This document shows, piece by piece, positions 12,280 to 19,531 of a stretch of DNA of 64,000 nt. A program made the position numbers and the translations under genes. Each line of letters starts with the position of its first letter. Position 1 is the first letter of the stretch. The stretch spans positions 62,001-126,000 of the forward strand of contig CAMDCV010000002.1 in NCBI GenBank assembly GCA_945890645.1, in the 5' to 3' direction. The stretch comes from Akkermansia muciniphila. Its GTDB lineage: Bacteria > Verrucomicrobiota > Verrucomicrobiia > Verrucomicrobiales > Akkermansiaceae. The notes beneath the pieces were generated by a model. It was not told the origin of the DNA and ran no database searches. It saw only the letters and a program-made list of their open reading frames with translations.

Positions 12280-12502
12280 CGTCGGGAGTATGTGGCGGGG
12301 ACGCCTAGCGTAGCACGCGCCCCACATTTCACAAGCAACTAGCGCGCCATGTTGTGGGGGAAGTTGATCGCTGGCCCAGCAACCAATAGCTTTTGCTGAT
12401 GACAAGTAATCAGGGAAAACCGTCGTCTCGGCCTTCATTGTTTGAGAATCGTTGAATTTGCGCTAAATCTATTCGGTTAGCACTATTGGAAATACAAAAA
12501 AC

Positions 12503-12530
12503 TTGTGATCACCCGTGTTAATATTGTAAT
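12503..12530 (+). promoter_or_regulatory. Candidate sigma70-like promoter of the tail tube gene
   Basis: TTGTGA at 12503-12508 and TGTAAT at 12525-12530, separated by 16 bases in AT-rich DNA. The -10 box matches the consensus at five of six positions. Transcription would begin near 12537, about 70 bases before the chosen start codon. This is pattern matching only. Confidence 0.35.
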
Positions 12531-12555
12531 AGTAATCTGTAACTGAATTTTGATG

Positions 12556-12573
12556 TACGAAAATTCTTTCGTA
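12556..12573. promoter_or_regulatory. Perfect inverted repeat upstream of the tail tube gene
   Basis: TACGAAA, a 4-base spacer ATTC, then TTTCGTA: a perfect 7-bp palindrome in the predicted leader of the tube gene. It could be an operator for a dimeric repressor or a small RNA hairpin. No regulator gene is adjacent. Confidence 0.4.
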
Positions 12574-12605
12574 TGCTCATTACAAATAGCCTAGCCACAA
12601 ACTAT

Positions 12606-13121
12606 ATGCCCCAATTCTCCGTAAACACACACCGATTTGACCCGTACAAAAATTTTAAATTTCGTGTCAAATGGGATGGGAAATATGTCGCTGGCATTTC
12701 CAAAATTAGCGCACTCAAGCGCACTACACATGTTGTCGCTCATCGCGAAGGTGGAGCACCCAATAACAATCGCAAATCGCCAGGGCGCACAGAGTATGAG
12801 CCTATCATACTTGAGCGTGGTGTCACTCACGATCAGGAATTTGAAAAATGGGCGACAAAGGTATGGAGTCCTAGTGGGGGTTTGGGCTCGGAGTGCTCGC
12901 TAGCGGACTTCCGCAAAGACATCATTATCGAAGTTTATAATGAAGCGGGGCAGTGCGTATTAGCCTACAAAATATTTCGTTGCTGGGTTTCTGAATTCAC
13001 TGCATTGCTTGATCTTGATGCAAATGGGAACGCTGTTGCCATAGAATCTATCAAACTCGTGAACGAGGGTTGGGAGCGCGATTCCGATGTGCAAGAGCCG
13101 CATGAACCATCGTTAGGATAA
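12606..13121 (+). CDS. Solitary tail tube protein (T4 gp19 / contractile injection system tube family)
   Basis: 171 residues from the ATG at 12606 (MPQFSVNTHRFDPYKNFKF). FDPYKNFKFRVKWDGKYVAGISKISALKRTT followed by HREGG and RKSPGRTEYEPIILERGVTHDQEFEKWA is the hallmark of gp19-type tube proteins of phage tails and of Afp/Pvc/MAC-like contractile injection systems, where hexamers stack into the inner tube. The protein is full length for the family, and its ending (IKLVNEGWERD) is conserved. No sheath, baseplate, spike, AAA+ or tape-measure gene lies beside it; the neighbours are gltB and purT. It may belong to an injection system elsewhere on the chromosome, or be a remnant. An in-frame ATG at 12573 would add 11 residues. 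Confidence 0.82.
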   Translation: MPQFSVNTHRFDPYKNFKFRVKWDGKYVAGISKISALKRTTHVVAHREGGAPNNNRKSPGRTEYEPIILERGVTHDQEFEKWATKVWSPSGGLGSECSLADFRKDIIIEVYNEAGQCVLAYKIFRCWVSEFTALLDLDANGNAVAIESIKLVNEGWERDSDVQEPHEPSLG

Positions 13122-13199
13122 GCGCTAAATCCGTGTCGGTAAAACCATCAATTTTGCATAGCCGAAGTAGCGATCATGTTTAAATTTGCAGGAATTTAT

Positions 13200-14384
13200 T
13201 CACAGATTCACTCCAATTGCTCCACTCGCCTTCCTCGCTTTTTCCCTCGCTTTTTCGATGTCGGTGGCGCGTGCTAGGGCTACGCCCATGCGGCGTTTGC
13301 CGGAGATGTTGGGTTTGCCGAAGAGGCGGAGTTGAGTGTCGGGTTCGGCGAGGGCGTTTTCTAGGTTGCTGTAGGTGATGGCTTGCGATTCTCCTTCGAC
13401 GAGCAACACGGCGGAGGCTGAGGGGCCGTGAAGTCGGATGGCGGGGATGGGCAGGCCGAGGATGGCGCGGGCGTGCAGGGCAAACTGGGAGAGATCTTGC
13501 GAGATCATCGTCACCATGCCGGTGTCGTGTGGGCGAGGGGACACTTCGGAGAAGATGATCTCGTCGTCTTTGACAAACAGTTCGACGCCGAAAATCCCGC
13601 GTCCACCGAGGGCATCGGTGATGGCTTTCGCGCAGTCTTGGGCACGCTGGCGAGCGAGGTCACTCATGGCTTGCGGTTGCCAGCTTTCGCGGTAGTCGCC
13701 ATCGACTTGGATGTGGCCGATGGGTTCGCAAAACGAAGTGCCACCAGCGTGGCGCACGGTGAGTTGGGTGATCTCGTAGTCAAACTCGACGAAGCCCTCG
13801 ACAATGACTTTGCCTTTTCCCGCGCGCCCTCCTTTTTGCGCATAGTCCCAGGCGGGCTGGATGTCCTCGGGGCGTTTGATCGTGCTTTGGCCTTTGCCGG
13901 AGGAACTCATGATCGGTTTCACCACGCATGGCAGACCGATCTCGGCGACGGCGGTGCGGTATTCTTCTTCGGTCGCGGCAAAACGATAGGGCGACGTTTT
14001 CAGTCCGAGTTCCTCAGCGGCGAGACGTCGGATGCCTTCGCGGTTCATCGTGAGTTGGGTCGCACGCGCTGTAGGGATGACAGTGGCGATTCCTTCGGCT
14101 TCGATGGCGGCGAGGGTATCGGTGGCGATGGCCTCGACCTCGGGCACGATGAGATGCGGTTTTTCTTCCTCAATCACTGCTCGCAAAGCTGCGCCATCGA
14201 GCATCGAAATCACATGCGATCGATCCGCCACCTGCATCGCGGGAGCGTTGGCATAGCTATCGACGGCGATGACCTCGACGCCGTAGCGTTGCAGTTCGAT
14301 GACGAGTTCTTTACCGAGTTCACCGGAACCACAGAGCATCACGCGCGTCGCGCCGTGGGTAAAAGGAGTGCCAATGCTTGCCAT
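13200..14384 (-). CDS. purT: Formate-dependent phosphoribosylglycinamide formyltransferase (GAR transformylase 2)
   Basis: 394 residues, the standard length. An ATP-grasp enzyme that uses formate and ATP to formylate GAR in purine synthesis, independent of folate. [27 protein letters not shown] at the N-terminus is the PurT/PurK pre-ATP-grasp fold. [14 protein letters not shown] near residue 155-168 is the glycine-rich nucleotide loop. [15 protein letters not shown] near 285 supplies metal ligands. It is the last host gene before the repeat that opens the ternary-system island. Confidence 0.95.
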   Translation of the reverse strand: MASIGTPFTHGATRVMLCGSGELGKELVIELQRYGVEVIAVDSYANAPAMQVADRSHVISMLDGAALRAVIEEEKPHLIVPEVEAIATDTLAAIEAEGIATVIPTARATQLTMNREGIRRLAAEELGLKTSPYRFAATEEEYRTAVAEIGLPCVVKPIMSSSGKGQSTIKRPEDIQPAWDYAQKGGRAGKGKVIVEGFVEFDYEITQLTVRHAGGTSFCEPIGHIQVDGDYRESWQPQAMSDLARQRAQDCAKAITDALGGRGIFGVELFVKDDEIIFSEVSPRPHDTGMVTMISQDLSQFALHARAILGLPIPAIRLHGPSASAVLLVEGESQAITYSNLENALAEPDTQLRLFGKPNISGKRRMGVALARATDIEKAREKARKASGAIGVNL

Positions 14385-14474
14385 GGGACAATGCTAAAGG
14401 CAGGGCGGGGAGGCGTAAAGGAAATGTTCAGCAGGAAGACGCGAGCAAGGAGACGCGAGTTGGCGGATCTCCCT

Positions 14475-14520
14475 GTTATTTCAACGACATCAGGTAGGCG
14501 AAGAGGTCTTTGATTTGTTG
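14475..14520. repeat. Left 46-bp direct repeat bounding the ternary-system island
   Basis: Matches 22301-22346 in the same orientation at 44 of 46 positions; the differences are at 14484 and 14494. On the minus strand it reads QQIKDLFAYLMSLK and a stop, the exact C-terminus of the PVC dehydrogenase gene at 22302-26528. Upstream in that frame the similarity ends at once (LIKITK, then a stop), so this is an isolated 3'-end fragment, not a gene. Confidence 0.85.
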
Positions 14521-14554
14521 CTTTGTTATTTTGATCAATCGTGTTTATGCTCGT

Positions 14555-15220
14555 GTGCAGCGCGTGATTATCCGTTTCCTCCATTCTCTTCACGATCACG
14601 GCCGGGGTGAGCTAGCCGCTGGCGGTGTTGATTTGGCGGCAGCGCTTGATGCAGAAACTATTGACGAAGCTACTCAAACAACCGTCACGTGCTTGCTGGA
14701 ATCGTGGCATAGAAATGCAGTGCTTGATCTCGCAGGACCACCGCTGTTGTTTCATCTAGCGGCTGCTCGGTGGGGCGCTAATTTATTGTATCGTGCCGCA
14801 TGTCTCGTCGCTTATCGCAATCTGGAGGAAAAAGACATCGTTCGCTGGCTGCAACGTGATGCCATGCCGGACAACTCCGATCCAGCCGCGCATTTTTCAG
14901 CGGACCTGTGCCTGCGCCACTGGGCTTCACTATATCGGATGGCCCGTGCATTATCAGAAGATGATCCGTTGGTGAAAATTATGGAGTCTATCGGTGCTTC
15001 TGCCCCTCTTGCCGCGCCGGGCATGCATCGTGCGGTGGATCCAGACCATTTCATTTTCCGCCATGAGGGACTTACTCAGCTTTTTGCAGAGCGTGCTCTG
15101 GAGCTCTCTGATACTACTTGCCTCGCCCTACCGGCAGTTCACCAGTTAGTCCGCTCGAAATTTGGCTCATATGCTGCCGAGTTGGGCCGCGGATTGCTAA
15201 CCACTGAAATCGCATCATGA
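14555..15220 (+). CDS. Small bpX-type component of the ternary system
   Basis: 221 residues from the GTG at 14555 (MQRVIIRFLHSLHDHGRGEL). Mostly helical, with a conserved-looking core PPLLFHLAAARWGANLLYRAACLVAYRNLEEKD near residues 70-105. It starts only 35 bases after the left direct repeat, and its frame is open back into that repeat, so the original 5' end may have been altered when the island formed. The stop overlaps the MoxR start (ATGA). Short bpX-family proteins of this kind accompany MoxR and propeller partners; which numbered bpX family it belongs to I cannot say. GTG at 14564 is an alternative start. Confidence 0.55.
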   Translation: MQRVIIRFLHSLHDHGRGELAAGGVDLAAALDAETIDEATQTTVTCLLESWHRNAVLDLAGPPLLFHLAAARWGANLLYRAACLVAYRNLEEKDIVRWLQRDAMPDNSDPAAHFSADLCLRHWASLYRMARALSEDDPLVKIMESIGASAPLAAPGMHRAVDPDHFIFRHEGLTQLFAERALELSDTTCLALPAVHQLVRSKFGSYAAELGRGLLTTEIAS

Positions 15221-16365
15221 CACCTGATACCATCGCCGACCTCGCCCAACGCTTCGCTCGCGAAGTGCTGGACCCACTGAAAAACGCTTTCGTCGGAAAA
15301 GACGAAATTATCGACCTCATGGGCATTAGCCTTGCGGCGAGAGAGAATCTTTTCCTGTTCGGACCTCCGGGCACTGCGAAAAGTGCGCTGGTGCATTCTC
15401 TTGCTGCGCGTATTCACGGTCACACCTTCGATTATCTGCTCTCACGCTTCACCGAGCCTAATGAGCTATTTGGCCCCTTCGATATCCGCCGCCTTCGTGA
15501 GGGCGATCTCGTCACAAACACGGATGGCATGTTGCCGGAGGCTGACATTGTTTTCCTAGACGAACTGCTGAATGCCAACAGCGCCATTCTCAACAGTCTG
15601 CTGATGGCCTTAAACGAACGCATTTTCCGCCGTGGACGTGAGACCCGCGCGATTCCTGCGCTTTTCTTCGCGGGTGCCAGCAACCACTTGCCAGAAGATG
15701 ACGCCCTGCGCGCTTTGTTCGACCGTTTCCTCTTGCGCGTCCGCTGCGGCCCGGTGCCAGAAAATCAACTTGCTCAGGTGCTTTCCGCCGGTTGGGAGTT
15801 AGAAAAAAACGATGTCCGCCAAGCTGCCACCCTCACCGCCGCTGATCTTCGTGAGTTTCAGAAATTCATTCGTGGCGTCGATCTCTCACCAGTCCGCTCC
15901 GCGTATCTCGAACTGATCCTGAAACTACGCCACGCCGGTATGGACATTTCTGATCGTCGTGCGGTACGTCTGCAAAGAGTTATCGCCGCCAGTGCGCTGC
16001 TCTGCGGTCGGCAAGCGGCAAGGGTCATGGATCTGTGGGTGTTGCGCCATGTATGGGATAGGGAAGAACAAATCGAGGTCATTGAATCGATCGTCGCCGC
16101 TTCGCTCGCCTCCGCAGAGCAAGACGCTGCCGATCATCCGCAAGCGCACGCCAATCGAGCTCCCGATCCCGACGTTCTCGCGCGCGGTCTCGACGAAGTG
16201 GAAGCCCGCCTCGCTCGTGACGGCGCAGATACCGCAGCGGCGGATGAACTCCGCTCCCTCGCGAACCGACTCGACTGGCTCGCCGCGGGTATCGCGAAGG
16301 ATTCGCTGGCCGAGCGAGTTGCGGGACTCTGGAAAAAAATCGCACAGCCTGCAAACACTCCATGA
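15217..16365 (+). CDS. MoxR-family AAA+ ATPase
   Basis: 382 residues. The Walker A LFGPPGTAKSALVHSLAARI sits near residue 46-65. A RavA/MoxR-like insert region follows, then Walker B IVFLDELLNANSAILNSLL near 110-128 and the sensor 1 region FFAGASNHLPEDDALRALFDRF near 150-172. MoxR ATPases act as hexameric remodelling chaperones, usually working on or with a vWA protein. Here that partner is the third downstream product. Both junctions are 4-bp overlaps (ATGA), indicating coupled translation. The C-terminal 100 residues are charged and helical and may contact partners. Confidence 0.85.
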   Translation: MTPDTIADLAQRFAREVLDPLKNAFVGKDEIIDLMGISLAARENLFLFGPPGTAKSALVHSLAARIHGHTFDYLLSRFTEPNELFGPFDIRRLREGDLVTNTDGMLPEADIVFLDELLNANSAILNSLLMALNERIFRRGRETRAIPALFFAGASNHLPEDDALRALFDRFLLRVRCGPVPENQLAQVLSAGWELEKNDVRQAATLTAADLREFQKFIRGVDLSPVRSAYLELILKLRHAGMDISDRRAVRLQRVIAASALLCGRQAARVMDLWVLRHVWDREEQIEVIESIVAASLASAEQDAADHPQAHANRAPDPDVLARGLDEVEARLARDGADTAAADELRSLANRLDWLAAGIAKDSLAERVAGLWKKIAQPANTP

Positions 16366-17072
16366 CCACTATGGTACATCGGGTTGGCCAAATCGCTGCG
16401 CGTGACCTAGGAGCTCTCTCGGCTTTTCGAAGCCTTCCTAGTTGGACGTTGCGTCCCGATGGTGACGACGTTTATTGGCTTAAGGTCACACTAAGCGATG
16501 AAGAAATTTTTCGTAAACTGCCCTTATTGGGTCGCTGGATCGCCGATGCCGATGGCAAGCTGACCCGCGAGGGAAACCGCGTGCCTGAAGCATTGCTACC
16601 GCTTGATGGCTGGCAATCGCTGGCCACCCTTTTGCCCATCGCCCCGCCCCAGCGCAGCTCGCCTGGCATGCCACCGCCCGCAGTCGGCTTTCACCTTGAA
16701 CCGGACGATGCCGGACACCCCGCAAGCGCGCTTCTATGCCGCTTTGAGGATTTCGCCGCTTGGGCATCCACCGCCCTTTCTCCGCGTATCGAGTGTCTTC
16801 GTTTTGCTTGCTGTGAGGATGGTCGAGTGATTGTGGCGGGCGCTCCTTTGCCGCCGCTTCCGGGTGCGGGATTTCATCGTGTCGGACGTCTCTGGCTGCC
16901 CTGCGGATGGCAACTGCCGGATCATGTCTGGCCTGAATTGTTAGAAGAAATTCTCGGCCTCGGTCGCAATCGAATGAGCCTACTTCACCCCGATGGTAGC
17001 CACGAAGATCTCGATGAGGAAAATTTAATCCCTGCCAGCCGCCCGGCAGTCAGAAGCTCGAATTACGCGTGA
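16362..17072 (+). CDS. bpX2-like ternary-system protein
   Basis: 236 residues, no membrane segment. The C-terminal block GAPLPPLPGAGFHRVGRLWLPCGWQLP (about 163-190), followed by LEEILGLGRNRMSLLHPDG, is the feature I associate with the bpX2 domain of MoxR-vWA-propeller systems, where it is thought to recruit or present targets. ATGA overlap with moxR and a 3-base gap to the next gene tie it to the operon. No catalytic motif is visible. The family call rests on recollection of the domain pattern and on context, not on a search. Confidence 0.55.
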   Translation: MTTMVHRVGQIAARDLGALSAFRSLPSWTLRPDGDDVYWLKVTLSDEEIFRKLPLLGRWIADADGKLTREGNRVPEALLPLDGWQSLATLLPIAPPQRSSPGMPPPAVGFHLEPDDAGHPASALLCRFEDFAAWASTALSPRIECLRFACCEDGRVIVAGAPLPPLPGAGFHRVGRLWLPCGWQLPDHVWPELLEEILGLGRNRMSLLHPDGSHEDLDEENLIPASRPAVRSSNYA

Positions 17073-17075
17073 CCC

Positions 17076-19526
17076 ATGCTTTCCCAACGCACCATCAACT
17101 ACGCGATTCCGCCCGATGATCACTTCTGGAAATGGAGTGAGGGTTATGATGCCATCGAGTGGTCGGATGGTCGGACGTTAGCACTGTGGCCAGAAATTCA
17201 TTCAATCTTGGCCTATCTCGGTGAGGGAAAGGGGATACCTCCTTTGGGATCGGTGTTGCTGATTTTAGCAGCATGCCGCAGCGACTGGGAACTGCAACGT
17301 GCTTTCAATCATTCGAATATTCGATCGGTCATGGGAATGGCTCAGAATGAGGCTCTCACCGCTGAGATCGCTGAAGTCATGATCACTGGGTTGGACCGGG
17401 TTCATCTACTTCCAGAAGACCTTCGCACATCGCTCTCCGCGAAATGCCATCTCGTCTCTGCACTTTTTGAAGGCGGACCGCATTGCCTTCTGCAGCATGA
17501 TACGGAACTCGTGTTAAAAGATTTATCGATATTTGGATTGCGCTACGTCACGACTCACAAACCTGAGATGACCGCCAAGGCACGCTTTCTCAGAGACTTG
17601 CGCGCGTTAAAAACTGGGCTCGCTCGCCATAATGCCGCGAGCCTTGAATCGTTGCTCCGCACTGGCATCGAAAACTCAAACCTCCGCGAACCAGAACTTC
17701 CTCAGCAGCCGCTCGAACCAGGTGACCCACGTGACCTGATCGACCGACTTATCGATGCAGGGGGCGAAGGAAAGGCGGCAGCAGTGGTGGCCAAGCGAAC
17801 GATCGCGATGATCAATTTTCCCGGTCGTTTTGGCACCCCGCGCGACTTGCCAGTCGGCGGTATTTCAGATATCACTAACCGCGGCACCATTGATCGATTA
17901 CTACCCGGCGAACTCGCGTGGGATGACCTCGTCCTCGCTGCACGACTGGTTCACAACGAGGCGCTTTATTTCCGTCGTGAAATTCCACCGATGGACGTCG
18001 CGGTGAGTCACACGGTTCTGTTAGATCGTGGCATTCGTCTGTGGGGAGCAGGTCGGGTGTTGTCGCTCGGCGTGGCGCTCGGCCTACGCCATCACCCAGC
18101 ATTGCAAGATCCGGGAGAAATTTTCGAAGTCGTAGCATCGACGGGCGATGCCTTTGAATACCTCGATCTCACCACCCCCTCAGGCGTCCTAAGCTCTCTG
18201 GAAACGTTGGTCCCTTCACCATCTTCGGTAAAATTTCTGATCACTTGGTGGGATGCCGCGCAAATCACCGATGACCCGTCTATTCCTGATGTCACCTTCA
18301 TCACCGCTCTTGAACATCTTGAGGATGACAACACCCGCCGCCTGTTAGGCGAGATCGCTGCATGGATTCACGCTCGGAGTGGCCACTTCCGCGTCATTGC
18401 CCTGTCGCGCGGCGGCGGCATGGAAATGCAAGCTTGGTCGCCCGCCGGAAATCGCATCATCTGCCGTGGCGAACTCGATCTTGGTGAAATCCTGCGCAGT
18501 CCAGTAACTGCCCTTATCCCCACGCCTCAGCGCACTACGCCTAATCCGCTGCACATGATCTTGCCGATCTATGCCGAAGATCGCATGCCATTCTTGTTTC
18601 CTCTTGTGCCACAGAACTCTGCATTTATCGCGGATCTGAGTGGGGATGGCTATATTGGGGTCACACACGACCGTCGTCTAATGCATTGGCCCAAACTCGG
18701 TTGGGGTGGCGAGGAACTGCACCCCCATCTTGAGGGCCGCCAGCAATGGATCGGTAGAGACGATCATGACAGGATCATCGTGATCGCATCGGGTGAGGGC
18801 GCTGGCGGTGTCGTCCGCGTCTTTCGTTGGGAAAATCATAGCATCGAAGAAATCAAGGTAGTATCGTCGCGTCACCCCTTTCCTCGATACGCGGCGGTCA
18901 GTGGCAACGCAGTGATTTTAGCTTACACAGAAAGCGTCGAGGCATTGTCGTTAGCAACCGGGCTTCGCGTTGCGGAAATTCAAATTCAATCATTGCCCAA
19001 TCCTCCATTGTTGCACTTCGACGGAAAAATGATTTGTGTAGAAACTGCAGAGCCGAGCACGTTATCGATTCACGAAAATTGGTCATATGCAAATACTACT
19101 TGGCCACAGCTATTTATTCCGCAGCAGGTCTCGATAGAAAAGCGAGTGCTCCGTTTGAAGGTAGAAAAAGAGTGCCTTGCCTTCGATCCCGTCAAGCTCA
19201 ATTGGTCAAAGACCAAGGAGGGGGTCACACGTTTTATTTCATTTGAAGAATCCGAGTTTTCGCCTGCGCCTGGAGTTGTCCTCAGGCGTGCACAGTGGGG
19301 TCAAGAAATGGAAATATGGCTCGATCCGCGCGGTCTCATTCATCTCCGCGAAACCAACAACGTTGATTCGCCTCCGTGGAGCATTCTGCTGTCCAGTCCT
19401 GCCACCAGCGTTTGGAGGCCTTCGCTCATGCTTTTTTCGCATGAGCAGCGCTTGCGTTCACCGACCTCTGACTTCATCACTCGGGAGGCCATGAAACTTC
19501 TCAATAGCTTTCTCAATTCCCCCTAA
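17076..19526 (+). CDS. vWA-like and beta-propeller protein of the ternary system
   Basis: 816 residues. The N-terminal 300 are helical. A Rossmann-like vWA region spans about 305-460 (MDVAVSHTVLLDRGIRLWGAGRVL, then VKFLITWWDAAQ, then GHFRVIALSRGG). The C-terminal 300 are rich in short beta strands with repeated tryptophans and glycines, consistent with a propeller (LSGDGYIGVTHDRRLMHWPKL and onward). The first metal-site motif of vWA domains, DxSxS, reads DRGIR here, so the MIDAS site is probably lost. The protein would be the vWA partner of the MoxR ATPase. Domain limits are approximate. Confidence 0.6.
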   Translation: MLSQRTINYAIPPDDHFWKWSEGYDAIEWSDGRTLALWPEIHSILAYLGEGKGIPPLGSVLLILAACRSDWELQRAFNHSNIRSVMGMAQNEALTAEIAEVMITGLDRVHLLPEDLRTSLSAKCHLVSALFEGGPHCLLQHDTELVLKDLSIFGLRYVTTHKPEMTAKARFLRDLRALKTGLARHNAASLESLLRTGIENSNLREPELPQQPLEPGDPRDLIDRLIDAGGEGKAAAVVAKRTIAMINFPGRFGTPRDLPVGGISDITNRGTIDRLLPGELAWDDLVLAARLVHNEALYFRREIPPMDVAVSHTVLLDRGIRLWGAGRVLSLGVALGLRHHPALQDPGEIFEVVASTGDAFEYLDLTTPSGVLSSLETLVPSPSSVKFLITWWDAAQITDDPSIPDVTFITALEHLEDDNTRRLLGEIAAWIHARSGHFRVIALSRGGGMEMQAWSPAGNRIICRGELDLGEILRSPVTALIPTPQRTTPNPLHMILPIYAEDRMPFLFPLVPQNSAFIADLSGDGYIGVTHDRRLMHWPKLGWGGEELHPHLEGRQQWIGRDDHDRIIVIASGEGAGGVVRVFRWENHSIEEIKVVSSRHPFPRYAAVSGNAVILAYTESVEALSLATGLRVAEIQIQSLPNPPLLHFDGKMICVETAEPSTLSIHENWSYANTTWPQLFIPQQVSIEKRVLRLKVEKECLAFDPVKLNWSKTKEGVTRFISFEESEFSPAPGVVLRRAQWGQEMEIWLDPRGLIHLRETNNVDSPPWSILLSSPATSVWRPSLMLFSHEQRLRSPTSDFITREAMKLLNSFLNSP

Positions 19527-19531
19527 CACTT

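Larger units (their letters stand above)
12280..12605. other. Intergenic region between gltB and the tail tube gene
   Basis: Divergent spacer of about 326 bases with no convincing gene. It should hold the gltB promoter on the minus strand. On the plus strand it holds a promoter-like pair at 12503-12530 and a short palindrome at 12556-12573. The half nearer the tube gene is clearly richer in A and T than the surrounding coding DNA. Confidence 0.5.

Noticed and set aside
7756-12342. Many plus-strand frames opposite gltB
   Set aside because: All fall inside the conserved gltB gene and lack family features.
12606-13121. Tail tube gene as part of the Mu-like prophage
   Set aside because: It lies more than 20 kb outside the prophage boundary and is of the contractile gp19 type, while the prophage has its own different tube candidate.
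13428-14513. Plus-strand frame (361 codons) opposite purT
   Set aside because: Antisense to a conserved gene; the composition is His/Gly/Asp-rich and looks like a shadow. It also runs into the left direct repeat.
14510-14554. Earlier TTG start for the first ternary-system gene
   Set aside because: The sequence is the direct repeat itself, and the added residues (MICCFVILINRVYAR) do not resemble the following protein; GTG at 14555 is preferred.
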